Position numbers and translations under genes: made by a program. A stretch of DNA of 64,000 bases from an uncultured Acidobacteriota bacterium. GTDB taxonomy: Bacteria > Acidobacteriota > Vicinamibacteria > Vicinamibacterales > CAVVIG01. The stretch is taken from NCBI GenBank assembly GCA_902825985.1, contig CADEDC010000004.1:6686-70685 (forward strand), given 5' to 3'. How positions within the stretch are numbered: position 1 is the stretch's first letter; every line of letters begins with the position of its first letter. Below are positions 40,977-48,510 of this stretch, one piece after another. The notes beneath the pieces are model-generated. The model had not been told where the DNA came from. It worked only from the letters and a program-made list of their open reading frames with translations, and did not search any database.

Positions 40977-41684
40977 TCAGGTCCACGGCCACCAGCCCCG
41001 ACGGCGCTCGCGAAGCGTGCCCTTGCCGGCATCCCAGTCGAGCACGCGCGCGCCGACCGCCGCGGCGAATTCCGGGTCGGCCGTGAGGGCGAGCGTCGCG
41101 ATCCCACGTCGCGACGCGACGGCGCGGACATCGGCGGCGAGCGCCCTGACCGCGTCACGCTCGACCTGAGCGGTCGGGTGCTCGAGCAGCAGCAGCAGCG
41201 GGCCGAGCGCCAGCGCGCGGCCGAGACGTACCCGCGTCCTGCCGGCGCCGTCCAGGACGCCCACCGGCCGATCCCATACCGACTCCGGCAGGCCGACCTC
41301 CGCAGCGAGCGCCGCGACACGCGCCCGGATGTCGGCCGGCGGCGGTTCGATCTCGAGCGTGAACGACATCGCGAGGTTCTGAATGACCGAGAGCATGTCG
41401 AGCAGTGCGGCTCGGTCGGTCACCAGTCCGATGCGATCGACGAGCCGAAGCCAGTCGTCTGCCGTCTTGATGTCGCTGGTCGCCGTTCCGAGCACGCGGA
41501 TCGATCCTGAATCCGGTACGGCGGCACCGGTAATCAGCGTCGTCATCATCTCGGCCGACGGCGCGTCCATGCCGAAGACGGCGATCTGGTCGCCACCGGT
41601 CAGCGACAGCCGTTCGACGCGGAGCGGCCGCAGGCCGCGGTAGTCCTTCACGACGGCGGACATGTCGAGTACGGGATGCGGCAT
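40977..41684 (-). CDS. Degenerate ABC-type ATPase, probably inactive
   Basis: 235 residues with the overall order of an ABC ATPase (closest in layout to the MlaF type: GGDQIAVFG, SGSIRVLGT, DMLSVIQNLAMSF, LGRALALGPLLLLLEHP). The catalytic motifs are lost. The Walker A position reads GMDAPSAEMM (38-47) without GK[ST]; the signature reads LDGAG (144-148) instead of LSGGQ; the Walker B acid pair is EH; the H-loop reads LTADPE without His. GGAGATCG precedes ATG 41684, and the frame is open with normal codon use, so it is a maintained protein, not a decaying pseudogene. No permease gene is adjacent. Possibly a regulatory or structural subunit. Confidence 0.75.
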   Translation of the reverse strand: MPHPVLDMSAVVKDYRGLRPLRVERLSLTGGDQIAVFGMDAPSAEMMTTLITGAAVPDSGSIRVLGTATSDIKTADDWLRLVDRIGLVTDRAALLDMLSVIQNLAMSFTLEIEPPPADIRARVAALAAEVGLPESVWDRPVGVLDGAGRTRVRLGRALALGPLLLLLEHPTAQVERDAVRALAADVRAVASRRGIATLALTADPEFAAAVGARVLDWDAGKGTLRERRRGWWPWT

Positions 41685-41797
41685 CGATCTCCGGGCGGTG
41701 CGGCCTCGTGTCGGACCCCGGGTCGACGTGTCGCCTGCCACGTCGGACGCCGGGTTGGGTCGGTCGGGTCCCACCCTCTACAATCGCATGGTTGTCC

Positions 41798-42319
41798 ATG
41801 CCTGTGTCGCCGCCGTCGCCGTTCGTCGCCGAGTGGGCACCGCGCGTCGCGGCGATGTTGCCGCCGTATCCGCTGGCCCTCGATGTGGCCATGGGACGTG
41901 GACGTCATGTGCCCGTGCTGGCGGCGGCCGGTTATCGCACGATTGGCGCCGATATCTCGCTCGAGTCCATCCGTGGCGCGATCGACGCGGCGCGTCTGGC
42001 CGGCGCGCACCTGCGGGCGTTCTGTGCCGACCTGACCGTCCACCCGCTGCCGGTGGAGCGGTTCCAACTCGTCCTCGTCTCCCGCTACCTCGACCGGGAG
42101 CGCTTTCCCGCGCTGAAGACGGCCGTCGCCCGCGGCGGCTTCGTCATGTACGAGACCTTCACCCGGCGGCAGATCGAGAGCGGCCGCGGACCAACCTCGC
42201 CACAGCATCTGCTCGACCCTGGGGAACTCGCGCTACGCTTCCACGATTTCGACATCCATTTCTCGGAGGAGTCGACGGCACCCGACGCCCTGGCGCGGAT
42301 CGTTGCGAGACGACGGTAG
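41798..42319 (+). CDS. Class I SAM-dependent methyltransferase-like protein
   Basis: 173 residues with a short Rossmann core. Motif I is LALDVAMGRGRHVPVLAAAG, and the acidic residue after strand 2 is in TIGADIS. Motif IV is poorly conserved (FQLVLVSRYLDR), as in TehB/small-molecule methyltransferases. The C-terminal RRQIESGRGP and LDPGELALRFHDFDIHFSEE fit the TehB-like (tellurite-resistance) group. ATG 41798 was chosen because a TACAAT box lies 14-19 bases upstream and the protein begins before motif I. It ends at the same base where the convergent PHP gene ends minus one. Substrate unknown. Confidence 0.75.
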   Translation: MPVSPPSPFVAEWAPRVAAMLPPYPLALDVAMGRGRHVPVLAAAGYRTIGADISLESIRGAIDAARLAGAHLRAFCADLTVHPLPVERFQLVLVSRYLDRERFPALKTAVARGGFVMYETFTRRQIESGRGPTSPQHLLDPGELALRFHDFDIHFSEESTAPDALARIVARRR

Positions 42320-43150
42320 TCACGTCCGCCGGCGCACTCTCGCCAGCAGCCGGTCGAATGCCGCCGGCGGCAGCGCAACGGCGCCTGGCGCCTGAGGACC
42401 GTGCGACGGATCGCCGTGGAAATCGGACCCGCCGGTGACCAGGACATCGAGCCGCGCCGCCATCTGCAGATAGCGGTGGGTCGTCGCCGCGTCGTGACGG
42501 CTGTGATACGCCTCGAGGGCATCGAGCCCGGCGTCGACGAACTCGGGAATCCACTCGTCGACCGCCGTGAGACCGGGGTGCGCGAGCGAGACCAGACCGC
42601 CGGCTTCGTGCAGGCGCGCGATCACCTCGGTGGGCGACGCGCCAACCCGCGGCACGAACGCCGGACGCCCGCGGTTCAGCCAGCGTTCGAAGGCGTCGTC
42701 GCTGCTGCTCGCGTGTCCGGCCTCGACGAGCGCACGCGCCACCCACGGCCGGCCAGCCGCCTTGCCGGTGTCGGCGAGCCCCGGCGCGAGGATCGCGTCG
42801 GCGTTGAGCCCGATCCCCTGCGCGGCGAGCCGTTGGACGATCGCCCGGACGCGGTCGAGGCGACGGCGTCGTTGCTCGGCGAGGAACGAGAGCAGCGGGT
42901 GCGCGTGAATGTCGATGAAATAGCCGAGCACGTGGACGTCCCCGCGGTCGAGCACCGCGGTCACTTCGATGCCGTGGACGGCCCGCAGTCCGGCTGCCGC
43001 ACACGCCGCCGCGACGGCCTCGCAGGCGGCCACCGTATCGTGGTCCGTGACACCGAGCGTCGTCACCCCGGCGGCGGCGGCACGGTCGACCAGTGCGGCG
43101 GCCGTCAGACGTCCGTCGGACGCCGTCGTGTGGGTGTGGAGGTCGATCAC
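42320..43150 (-). CDS. PHP-domain phosphoesterase (YciV/TrpH-like)
   Basis: 276 residues. The metal-binding PHP motifs are all present: VIDLHTHTTASDG (motif I), TDHDTV (II), GIEVT and GGLVSLAHPG (III), and TGGSDFHG (IV). The family includes RNase AM/YciV, a 5'-3' exonuclease and 3',5'-nucleotide bisphosphate phosphatase. GTG 43150 starts on the base pair before the upstream stop (GTGA, four-base overlap), so its expression is coupled to the Fur-ferritin gene. No signal peptide; cytoplasmic. Function in this operon is not known. Confidence 0.87.
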   Translation of the reverse strand: MIDLHTHTTASDGRLTAAALVDRAAAAGVTTLGVTDHDTVAACEAVAAACAAAGLRAVHGIEVTAVLDRGDVHVLGYFIDIHAHPLLSFLAEQRRRRLDRVRAIVQRLAAQGIGLNADAILAPGLADTGKAAGRPWVARALVEAGHASSSDDAFERWLNRGRPAFVPRVGASPTEVIARLHEAGGLVSLAHPGLTAVDEWIPEFVDAGLDALEAYHSRHDAATTHRYLQMAARLDVLVTGGSDFHGDPSHGPQAPGAVALPPAAFDRLLARVRRRT

Positions 43151-44130
43151 CGGGTCGGACGGCCAGCAGCCGCCCGGCGACGCGGCCGGCCGACGGTGCC
43201 GAGTCGCGTCTGCAGGGCGCGATATTCGCGGATCAGGAGGTCGAGATGGGCGCGCTCCTCGTCGGCGAACTCGAGGAAGATCTGCTTGCCTTCCGAATCC
43301 TCGAAGCGCTCGCCATAGCGCTTGAAGAAGCGATGCGACCCGCGTTCGCAGCGGATGCCGATGAGCAGCGCCTGCAGATCGTTGACGCCCCCCTTCCGCA
43401 GTTCGGCGGTGCCGTCGGCGAAGAGACCGTGCGCCGGTCCCTTGAAGAAGAGGAAGGTTGGACGCGTCTCGAGGTCCGGGTCGTCGACCAGCAGTTCGGC
43501 GTAGCGCTTCTCGAGCGTGCCGAGGTGTTCCTGCTCTTCTTCGGCGAGCCGCTCGAACACCGCCCGTCCCTGCGGGTCGCGGGTCATCCCGGCGGCCCGC
43601 GTGTAGAACTCGAGGCCGCTGCGCTCGGTCGCGATGGCGATGCGCATCGCGTCGCGGGCGAAGACCCGCTCGGTGACGCCATGCTCGAGCGACGGGGTCC
43701 GCCGGCCGGTCCGGCAATCGACGCACTCGCCGAATACCTGGACGACCGCCTGCGTCGTGGCGAACTCGCGGGCTGCGGCGATCTCGTCGATCAGGCTCTC
43801 GATGTCCGAACTGAGGAATTCGGACGAGCGATGGCAGGTGTTGCAGATGAAGTGGAAGTGTCGCGGATGGCGGTACGACGGCTCGAAGCGCGAGCGGCCG
43901 TCGCCGAAATCGACCTTCCTGGCGACACCCGCGCCGACCATCCACTGCAACGTGCGATACACCGTGGCTCGGCCGATGCCGGGGTCTTCCTTGCGGACGA
44001 GATCGTACAGATCATCGGCGCTCAGGTGGCCTTCCTGGCGCACGAAGGCGTTCAGAATGAGGTCCCGCTTACTGGACCGCTTGCCACCGACCGGCTTGAG
44101 CGACGAGATGTCCGGAAGTGGTCGATTCAT
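43147..44130 (-). CDS. Fur-family regulator fused to a ferritin-like diiron domain
   Basis: 327 residues in one open frame. Residues about 20-145 are a Fur/PerR regulator: winged helix with SADDLYDLVRKEDPGIGRATVYRTLQWM, the HPRHFHFICNTC metal region and two cysteine pairs (Cys 96/99, Cys 136/139) for structural zinc. Residues about 160-305 are a four-helix ferritin/rubrerythrin-like bundle with diiron ligands Glu 169, Glu 199-x-x-His 202, Glu 262 and Glu 292-x-x-His 295. The C-terminus is Arg-rich. It probably binds DNA in response to iron or peroxide sensed at one or both sites. It lies 82 bases downstream of erpA on the same strand and overlaps the PHP gene by four bases. No ribosome site is obvious before ATG 44130. 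Confidence 0.88.
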   Translation of the reverse strand: MNRPLPDISSLKPVGGKRSSKRDLILNAFVRQEGHLSADDLYDLVRKEDPGIGRATVYRTLQWMVGAGVARKVDFGDGRSRFEPSYRHPRHFHFICNTCHRSSEFLSSDIESLIDEIAAAREFATTQAVVQVFGECVDCRTGRRTPSLEHGVTERVFARDAMRIAIATERSGLEFYTRAAGMTRDPQGRAVFERLAEEEQEHLGTLEKRYAELLVDDPDLETRPTFLFFKGPAHGLFADGTAELRKGGVNDLQALLIGIRCERGSHRFFKRYGERFEDSEGKQIFLEFADEERAHLDLLIREYRALQTRLGTVGRPRRRAAAGRPTR

Positions 44131-44212
44131 GGGTCAGCCACAGGACACGCGCGGCCCGCGGACGCGCTGACGTCGAGCCCAGCGGCTTGACGACGGCTTG
44201 CGTGACGACGGC

Positions 44213-44542
44213 CTATTCGACGTTGAACGAGCTGCCGCAGCCGCACGTGGACGTTGCGTTCGGGTTCTTGATGGTGAAGCCACCCCCCGTGATCGTGTCC
44301 ACGAAATCCACTTCGGCGCCCTTGAGGTAACGGACGCTGATCGGGTCGACGAACAGCTTCACGCCGTGGGACTCGAACACCTGGTCACCCGAGCCCTGAC
44401 CGTTCTCCTCGATCATGAGGCCGTACTGGAAGCCCGAACAGCCACCGCCCTGGACGAACACGCGCAGGCCGCTCCCGGCCTTGTTCTCTTCGGCCAGAAG
44501 CTCGTTGATCTTGGTCGCCGCCATCTCGGACACGTTAATCAT
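44213..44542 (-). CDS. erpA: Iron-sulfur cluster insertion protein ErpA (A-type)
   Basis: 109 residues, the usual length. A-type carrier signature: GLRVFVQGGGCSGFQYGL, SVRYLKGAEVDFV, GGGFTIKNPNATSTCGCGSSF. The three cysteines (Cys in GGCSG and the CGC pair) hold a 2Fe-2S or 4Fe-4S cluster for transfer to apoproteins. GAGGAG lies before ATG 44542. It is divergent from fdhE with overlapping promoter elements, and it is the first gene of a probable erpA - Fur-ferritin - PHP unit. ErpA versus IscA versus SufA cannot be fully separated without phylogeny. Confidence 0.93.
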   Translation of the reverse strand: MINVSEMAATKINELLAEENKAGSGLRVFVQGGGCSGFQYGLMIEENGQGSGDQVFESHGVKLFVDPISVRYLKGAEVDFVDTITGGGFTIKNPNATSTCGCGSSFNVE

Positions 44543-44583
44543 GGGGTCTCTCTCCTCGGGCGATTTCACCGCGGTCGTTGGAA

Positions 44584-44593
44584 ATTATACCAT
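44584..44593. promoter_or_regulatory. Overlapping divergent -10 boxes of erpA and fdhE
   Basis: The minus strand reads TATAAT (44589 to 44584) towards erpA. The plus strand reads TTATAC/TACCAT (44585-44593) towards fdhE, 10-15 bases before its ATG. RNA polymerase could not occupy both at once. Confidence 0.45.
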
Positions 44594-44602
44594 TGACCCT
44601 TC

Positions 44603-45532
44603 ATGCCTTACGTCGCTCTCCCGGCCGCCACGCGGGCCGATCGGCTGGCCATCGCGCAGTCTCGCTGGAATGCCATCCTTCAGGCCCGGCCCGACCTGCT
44701 GCCGGCCGTTGCGCTGCAACGCAGCCTGCTGGAGCCGGTCATCGACCTGACGGAGGCCCTGCTCCATGGACGGGTTCCCCGGCTGTCACTGCCCGCCAGA
44801 TACGTTGCCGCCAAGCTCGACAAGCGGATTCCGGCGCTTGCCGCCGAGCCGATCCCGATGCCCACGGCGGCACTGAAACCGACGCTGCTGCAGTTGTGCC
44901 AGAGCCTGGCCGACGGCGGCGGCGGCGAGCCGGCGCGGCGAATCCATGCCGCGCTCGACGCCGGCACGCTGGAGGCAGGTGCGGTACTGAACGCGGCGCT
45001 CTGTCGCGATCAAAAGGCGATCAAGATAGGCTCGGTCCATCGCGACCTGCAATCCGAGCTCGTCTGGCTGGTGGCTGAGCTGGCGGTCAGCCCGTTCGTG
45101 TACGCCCTGCAGCAGGTGCTGCTGGCGCAGGCGGACCCGGCGCTCGGCGCCGCCCTCGACCGTTGGAAACAGGGGTATTGTCCGGTCTGCGGATCCTGGC
45201 CGGCGCTCGTCGAATCGCTCGCCGACCGAAGCATCGTCCGCTGTTCGTTCTGCGCGCTCGCCTGGACGCTCGACGATCCGGGCTGCGTCTACTGCGGTGA
45301 CATCGGCCCGACGTTCATCACCGCCGCTCCGGATCCGGCGCGGCCGGATCGCCGACTCGAAACCTGCGGCAGGTGCCGCAGCTACGTCAAGACGGTGGAC
45401 GTCGACGAACTGTCGCCCTTCCCGCTCATCGCCATCACCGATCTCGAAACCATGGACCTCGACATGCGGACCATGAAGCAGGGGTTCCAGCGTCCAGCCA
45501 TGAAGATGTTCGCGGCATCGAAGTCGATCTAG
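44603..45532 (+). CDS. fdhE: FdhE-like formate dehydrogenase accessory protein
   Basis: 309 residues. The helical N-terminal region is followed by the FdhE rubredoxin-like metal sites: YCPVCGSWPALVES, RCSFCALAW, CVYCGD and TCGRCRSYVKTVD, four CxxC pairs. The C-terminal ITDLETMDLDM is also typical. FdhE helps assemble or transfer sulfur-ligated cofactor in formate dehydrogenase. No formate dehydrogenase gene is in the window, so the partner is elsewhere or different. No clear ribosome site; see the promoter entry. Confidence 0.9.
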   Translation: MPYVALPAATRADRLAIAQSRWNAILQARPDLLPAVALQRSLLEPVIDLTEALLHGRVPRLSLPARYVAAKLDKRIPALAAEPIPMPTAALKPTLLQLCQSLADGGGGEPARRIHAALDAGTLEAGAVLNAALCRDQKAIKIGSVHRDLQSELVWLVAELAVSPFVYALQQVLLAQADPALGAALDRWKQGYCPVCGSWPALVESLADRSIVRCSFCALAWTLDDPGCVYCGDIGPTFITAAPDPARPDRRLETCGRCRSYVKTVDVDELSPFPLIAITDLETMDLDMRTMKQGFQRPAMKMFAASKSI

Positions 45533-45539
45533 GCGGCCC

Positions 45540-47078
45540 CTACACGCTGATCGTCTCGAGGTGCTGCCCCGACTCCTCCTCGATGTCCTTGTGCAGGCTG
45601 TTGCCGTGCGCATCCATGGTGACGATCGCCGGGAACTGCTCGACCGAGAGGTGCCACATCGCTTCGGGCGACCCGAACTCCATCAGGGAGACGCCGTCGA
45701 CGGCCCTGATGCTCTGGGCGTAGAACTGCGCCGCGCCACCGATGGCGTTCAGATAGACGGCGCCGTGCTCCTGCAATGCGGCCAGCGTCCGGGCGCCCAT
45801 GCCCCCTTTGCCAATCACGGCCCGTACGCCGTAGCGCCGGATCACTTCGCCCTGATACGGTTCTTCGCGGATGCTCGTCGTCGGCCCCGCCGCCGTGACC
45901 CGCCAGCCATCCCCGTCCTTCACGACCACCGGGCCGCAGTGGTACAGCACTGAACCGCGCAGATCGACCGGCGGTTCGTGCTTCATGAGATACGAGTGCA
46001 CCGCATCGCGTCCCGTGAACATCCGCCCGGAGACGAGGACGACGTCGCCGACCTTGAGCGACCGTACCTGCTCCTCGCTGAGCGGCGACTGCAGCTCCAC
46101 CTCGCGGCCCGTGCGCTGGAAACCGGCCTGATCGAACATCGGAACGATCGGGTGCGCCGGATCGCGATACAGCCAGCGCCGGATGGCGCCGCTGGTCGCG
46201 TCGAGGACGATGCCAAGGCGGCGGAAGGCCCAGCAGTCGTAGGCGACGGAGACGAAGAAGCTGGCCGGCAGGCGGTTCAGCGCGCCGATCTTGCAGCCGA
46301 TCAGCGTCACCTTGCCGCCGAATCCCATGGGTCCGATCTCGAGGTTGTTGACCGTCGCCATGATCGACGCCTCGATCTCGGCCAGCCGCGGATCGGCGTT
46401 GACGTCGTCGAGCGTGCGGAACAGCTGTTCCTTCGCGTGCAGGTAGCCCGACGTCCGATCGCCGCCGACGCAGACACCGACCGCACCCGGACTGCAGCCT
46501 TTGCCCTGCGCCTGCCACACGGCGTGGAGGATGCACTTGCGAACGCCGTCGAGCGTGCGGTCGGCGCGTCCGAGGTGCGGGAGTTCCATGGGCAGGGCGT
46601 ATTGCGCGTTGGTGTTCTCGCAGCCGCCGCCCTTCAGGATCAGCTTGATCTCGATCTCGTCCCGCTCCCACTGATCGAAGTGGATGATTGGAGTTCCCGG
46701 TCCGAGGTTGTTGCCCGAGTTCTCGCCGGTGATGGAATCGACCGAGTTCGAGCGCAGCTTGCCGCGTTTCGTCGCTTCGGCCACCGCCTCGCGAATCTGC
46801 CGGCGCATGACGATCTGATTGGCGCCCACCGGCACGTGCACCTCGAAGGTCGGCATGCCGGTGTCCTGGCAGATGGCGCCTTCGTTGTTCACGGCGAGGT
46901 CGATGTTCTGCGCGATGATGGTCAGCGCCTGCCGGGCGCGTGTCCCCTCCGGTTCGTGCACGAGCGAGTGCTTCATCGCGGCGCGCACGTCGGGCGGCAG
47001 GTCGGTCGACGTCCGCACGATGAGCTGGAGCACGCTGTCGAAGAACGACGGCAGGGTTTCTGGCAGAAGAGTTGGCAT
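45540..47078 (-). CDS. fumA: Class I fumarate hydratase (4Fe-4S)
   Basis: 512 residues. It covers the alpha and beta regions in one chain, as in FumA. Cluster ligands are probably the Cys in GAICQDTGMP, the Cys in GGGCENTNAQYALP and a later Cys in the C-terminal part. Other matches are NNLGPGTPIIHF, GKGGMGARTLAALQEHGAVYLNAIGG (beta domain) and SPEAMWHLSVEQFPAIVTMDAHG. It interconverts fumarate and malate; the oxygen-sensitive cluster contrasts with class II fumarase. ATG 47078 lies 27 bases from the start of the divergent aspartase-type gene. No ribosome site; a TATACT box begins 14 bases before the start. Confidence 0.92.
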   Translation of the reverse strand: MPTLLPETLPSFFDSVLQLIVRTSTDLPPDVRAAMKHSLVHEPEGTRARQALTIIAQNIDLAVNNEGAICQDTGMPTFEVHVPVGANQIVMRRQIREAVAEATKRGKLRSNSVDSITGENSGNNLGPGTPIIHFDQWERDEIEIKLILKGGGCENTNAQYALPMELPHLGRADRTLDGVRKCILHAVWQAQGKGCSPGAVGVCVGGDRTSGYLHAKEQLFRTLDDVNADPRLAEIEASIMATVNNLEIGPMGFGGKVTLIGCKIGALNRLPASFFVSVAYDCWAFRRLGIVLDATSGAIRRWLYRDPAHPIVPMFDQAGFQRTGREVELQSPLSEEQVRSLKVGDVVLVSGRMFTGRDAVHSYLMKHEPPVDLRGSVLYHCGPVVVKDGDGWRVTAAGPTTSIREEPYQGEVIRRYGVRAVIGKGGMGARTLAALQEHGAVYLNAIGGAAQFYAQSIRAVDGVSLMEFGSPEAMWHLSVEQFPAIVTMDAHGNSLHKDIEEESGQHLETISV

Positions 47079-47086
47079 GACGCGCC

Positions 47087-47094
47087 AGTATAAT
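47087..47094. promoter_or_regulatory. Overlapping divergent -10 boxes of fumA and aspA
   Basis: AGTATAAT reads TATAAT (47089-47094) on the plus strand, 17 bases before aspA, and TATACT (47092 to 47087) on the minus strand, 14 bases before fumA. The whole intergenic gap is 27 bases, so upstream promoter elements must lie inside the opposite coding sequence. Confidence 0.55.
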
Positions 47095-47105
47095 CGGAGA
47101 GCGGC

Positions 47106-48509
47106 ATGCAGATCGCCTTCCGGACCGAACACGACTCACTCGGTCAGGTGCGGGTTCCCGCCACCGCCTACTACGGCGCCCAGACCGCGCGGGCGGTCGA
47201 GAACTTTCCGATCAGCGGTCTGCGGGCCCACGCCGACCTCGTGCTCGCCACCGTCCACGTCAAACGCGCCGCCGCCCAGGCGAATGCGGCGCTCGGCCGT
47301 CTCGAACCGGCGGTCGCCGAGGCAATCATCCAGGCGGCGGACGAGGTGATCGCCGGCGCATTGCGGGAGCAGTTCGTCGTCGACGTGTATCAGGCCGGTG
47401 CCGGCACGTCGCACAACATGAACTGCAACGAGGTGCTGGCCAATCGCGCCGCCGAGCTGCTTGGCGAGCCACTCGGCACCTACACGCGGGTGCATCCCAA
47501 CGATCACGTCAACATGGGACAGTCGACCAACGACGTGTTCCCGACGGCGACGCGAATCGCCCTGTTGCTCGGCGCCGGTGCGCTGGTCGAACAGGGGCGT
47601 GATCTGGCGGAGTCCTTCTCACGGAAGGCCGAGGCGTTTGCTGGCGTCCTGAAGACCGGTCGAACGCATCTGCAGGACGCCGTGCCGATGACCGCCGGGC
47701 AGGAGCTGGGCGGCTACGCCGCGTGCCTGGCGCGTGGCGCCGAGGATGTCGCGGTCGCGTCCGAACAGCTGCGCGAACTGAACCTTGGCGCCACGGCCGT
47801 CGGCACCGGCCTCAACGCCGGTGACGACTATCGCCGGCGCGCCATCGTCCAGCTGGCACGCCACACCGGGCTGCCGGTCGTACCGGCCACCAACCTGTTC
47901 CGGGTCACTCAGAGCATGGGCGATGTGCTGGCTTATTCCGGTGCCGTGCGACGGCTGGCGGTGGAACTCGGCAAGATCGCCAGCGACCTCCGGCTGCTCA
48001 GCATGGGCCCACGGGCCGGACTCTCGGAGCTGCAGCTGCCGGCGGTGCAGCCCGGCTCGTCGATCATGCCGGGCAAGGTGAATCCGTCCATGGCCGAGAT
48101 GGTCAATCAGGTGTGCTTCCAGGTGATCGGGTGCGACACTACCATCGCTCTGGCATGCGAAGCCGGCCAGCTCGAGCTCAACGTCATGATGCCGGTCATC
48201 GCCTGGAACGCACTGCATGAGACGACCATCCTGCGGGAAGCGATGCGCGCGCTGCGCCTCCGGTGCGTCGACGGCTTGGAGGCCGACGCCGCCCGCGCGC
48301 GCGAGCTGCTGGATCGGAGCACCGCCACGGCGACGGCCCTGAGCCCGTTCATCGGCTATGAGGCGACCGCGCAGATCGCGCAGGAGGCGGTCCGCACCGG
48401 CCGGCCGATCCGCGATCTCGTGCTCGAGCGCGGCCTGCTCGATGCGGCGCGGCTGGACGCTATCCTGTCGCTCGACGCCATGACGCGTCCCGCGGGACCG
48501 GAGCGTTGA
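47106..48509 (+). CDS. aspA: Aspartate ammonia-lyase (or closely related fumarase II)
   Basis: 467 residues, a fumarase/aspartase superfamily enzyme. VPATAYYGAQTARAVENFPI, AGAGTSHNMNCNEVLANRA, GQSTNDVFPT, KTGRTHLQDAVPM and the catalytic loop GSSIMPGKVNPS are visible. The segment VNQVCFQVIGCDTTIALACE with AGQLELNVMMPVI is the aspartase form rather than the fumarase C form, so aspartate = fumarate + ammonia is the best call; the G in MPGKVNP is more fumarase-like and lowers certainty. GGAG lies between the TATAAT box and the ATG. It is divergent from fumA, so both sides of the fumarate pool are controlled from one 27-base gap. Confidence 0.85.
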   Translation: MQIAFRTEHDSLGQVRVPATAYYGAQTARAVENFPISGLRAHADLVLATVHVKRAAAQANAALGRLEPAVAEAIIQAADEVIAGALREQFVVDVYQAGAGTSHNMNCNEVLANRAAELLGEPLGTYTRVHPNDHVNMGQSTNDVFPTATRIALLLGAGALVEQGRDLAESFSRKAEAFAGVLKTGRTHLQDAVPMTAGQELGGYAACLARGAEDVAVASEQLRELNLGATAVGTGLNAGDDYRRRAIVQLARHTGLPVVPATNLFRVTQSMGDVLAYSGAVRRLAVELGKIASDLRLLSMGPRAGLSELQLPAVQPGSSIMPGKVNPSMAEMVNQVCFQVIGCDTTIALACEAGQLELNVMMPVIAWNALHETTILREAMRALRLRCVDGLEADAARARELLDRSTATATALSPFIGYEATAQIAQEAVRTGRPIRDLVLERGLLDAARLDAILSLDAMTRPAGPER

Positions 48510-48510
48510 G

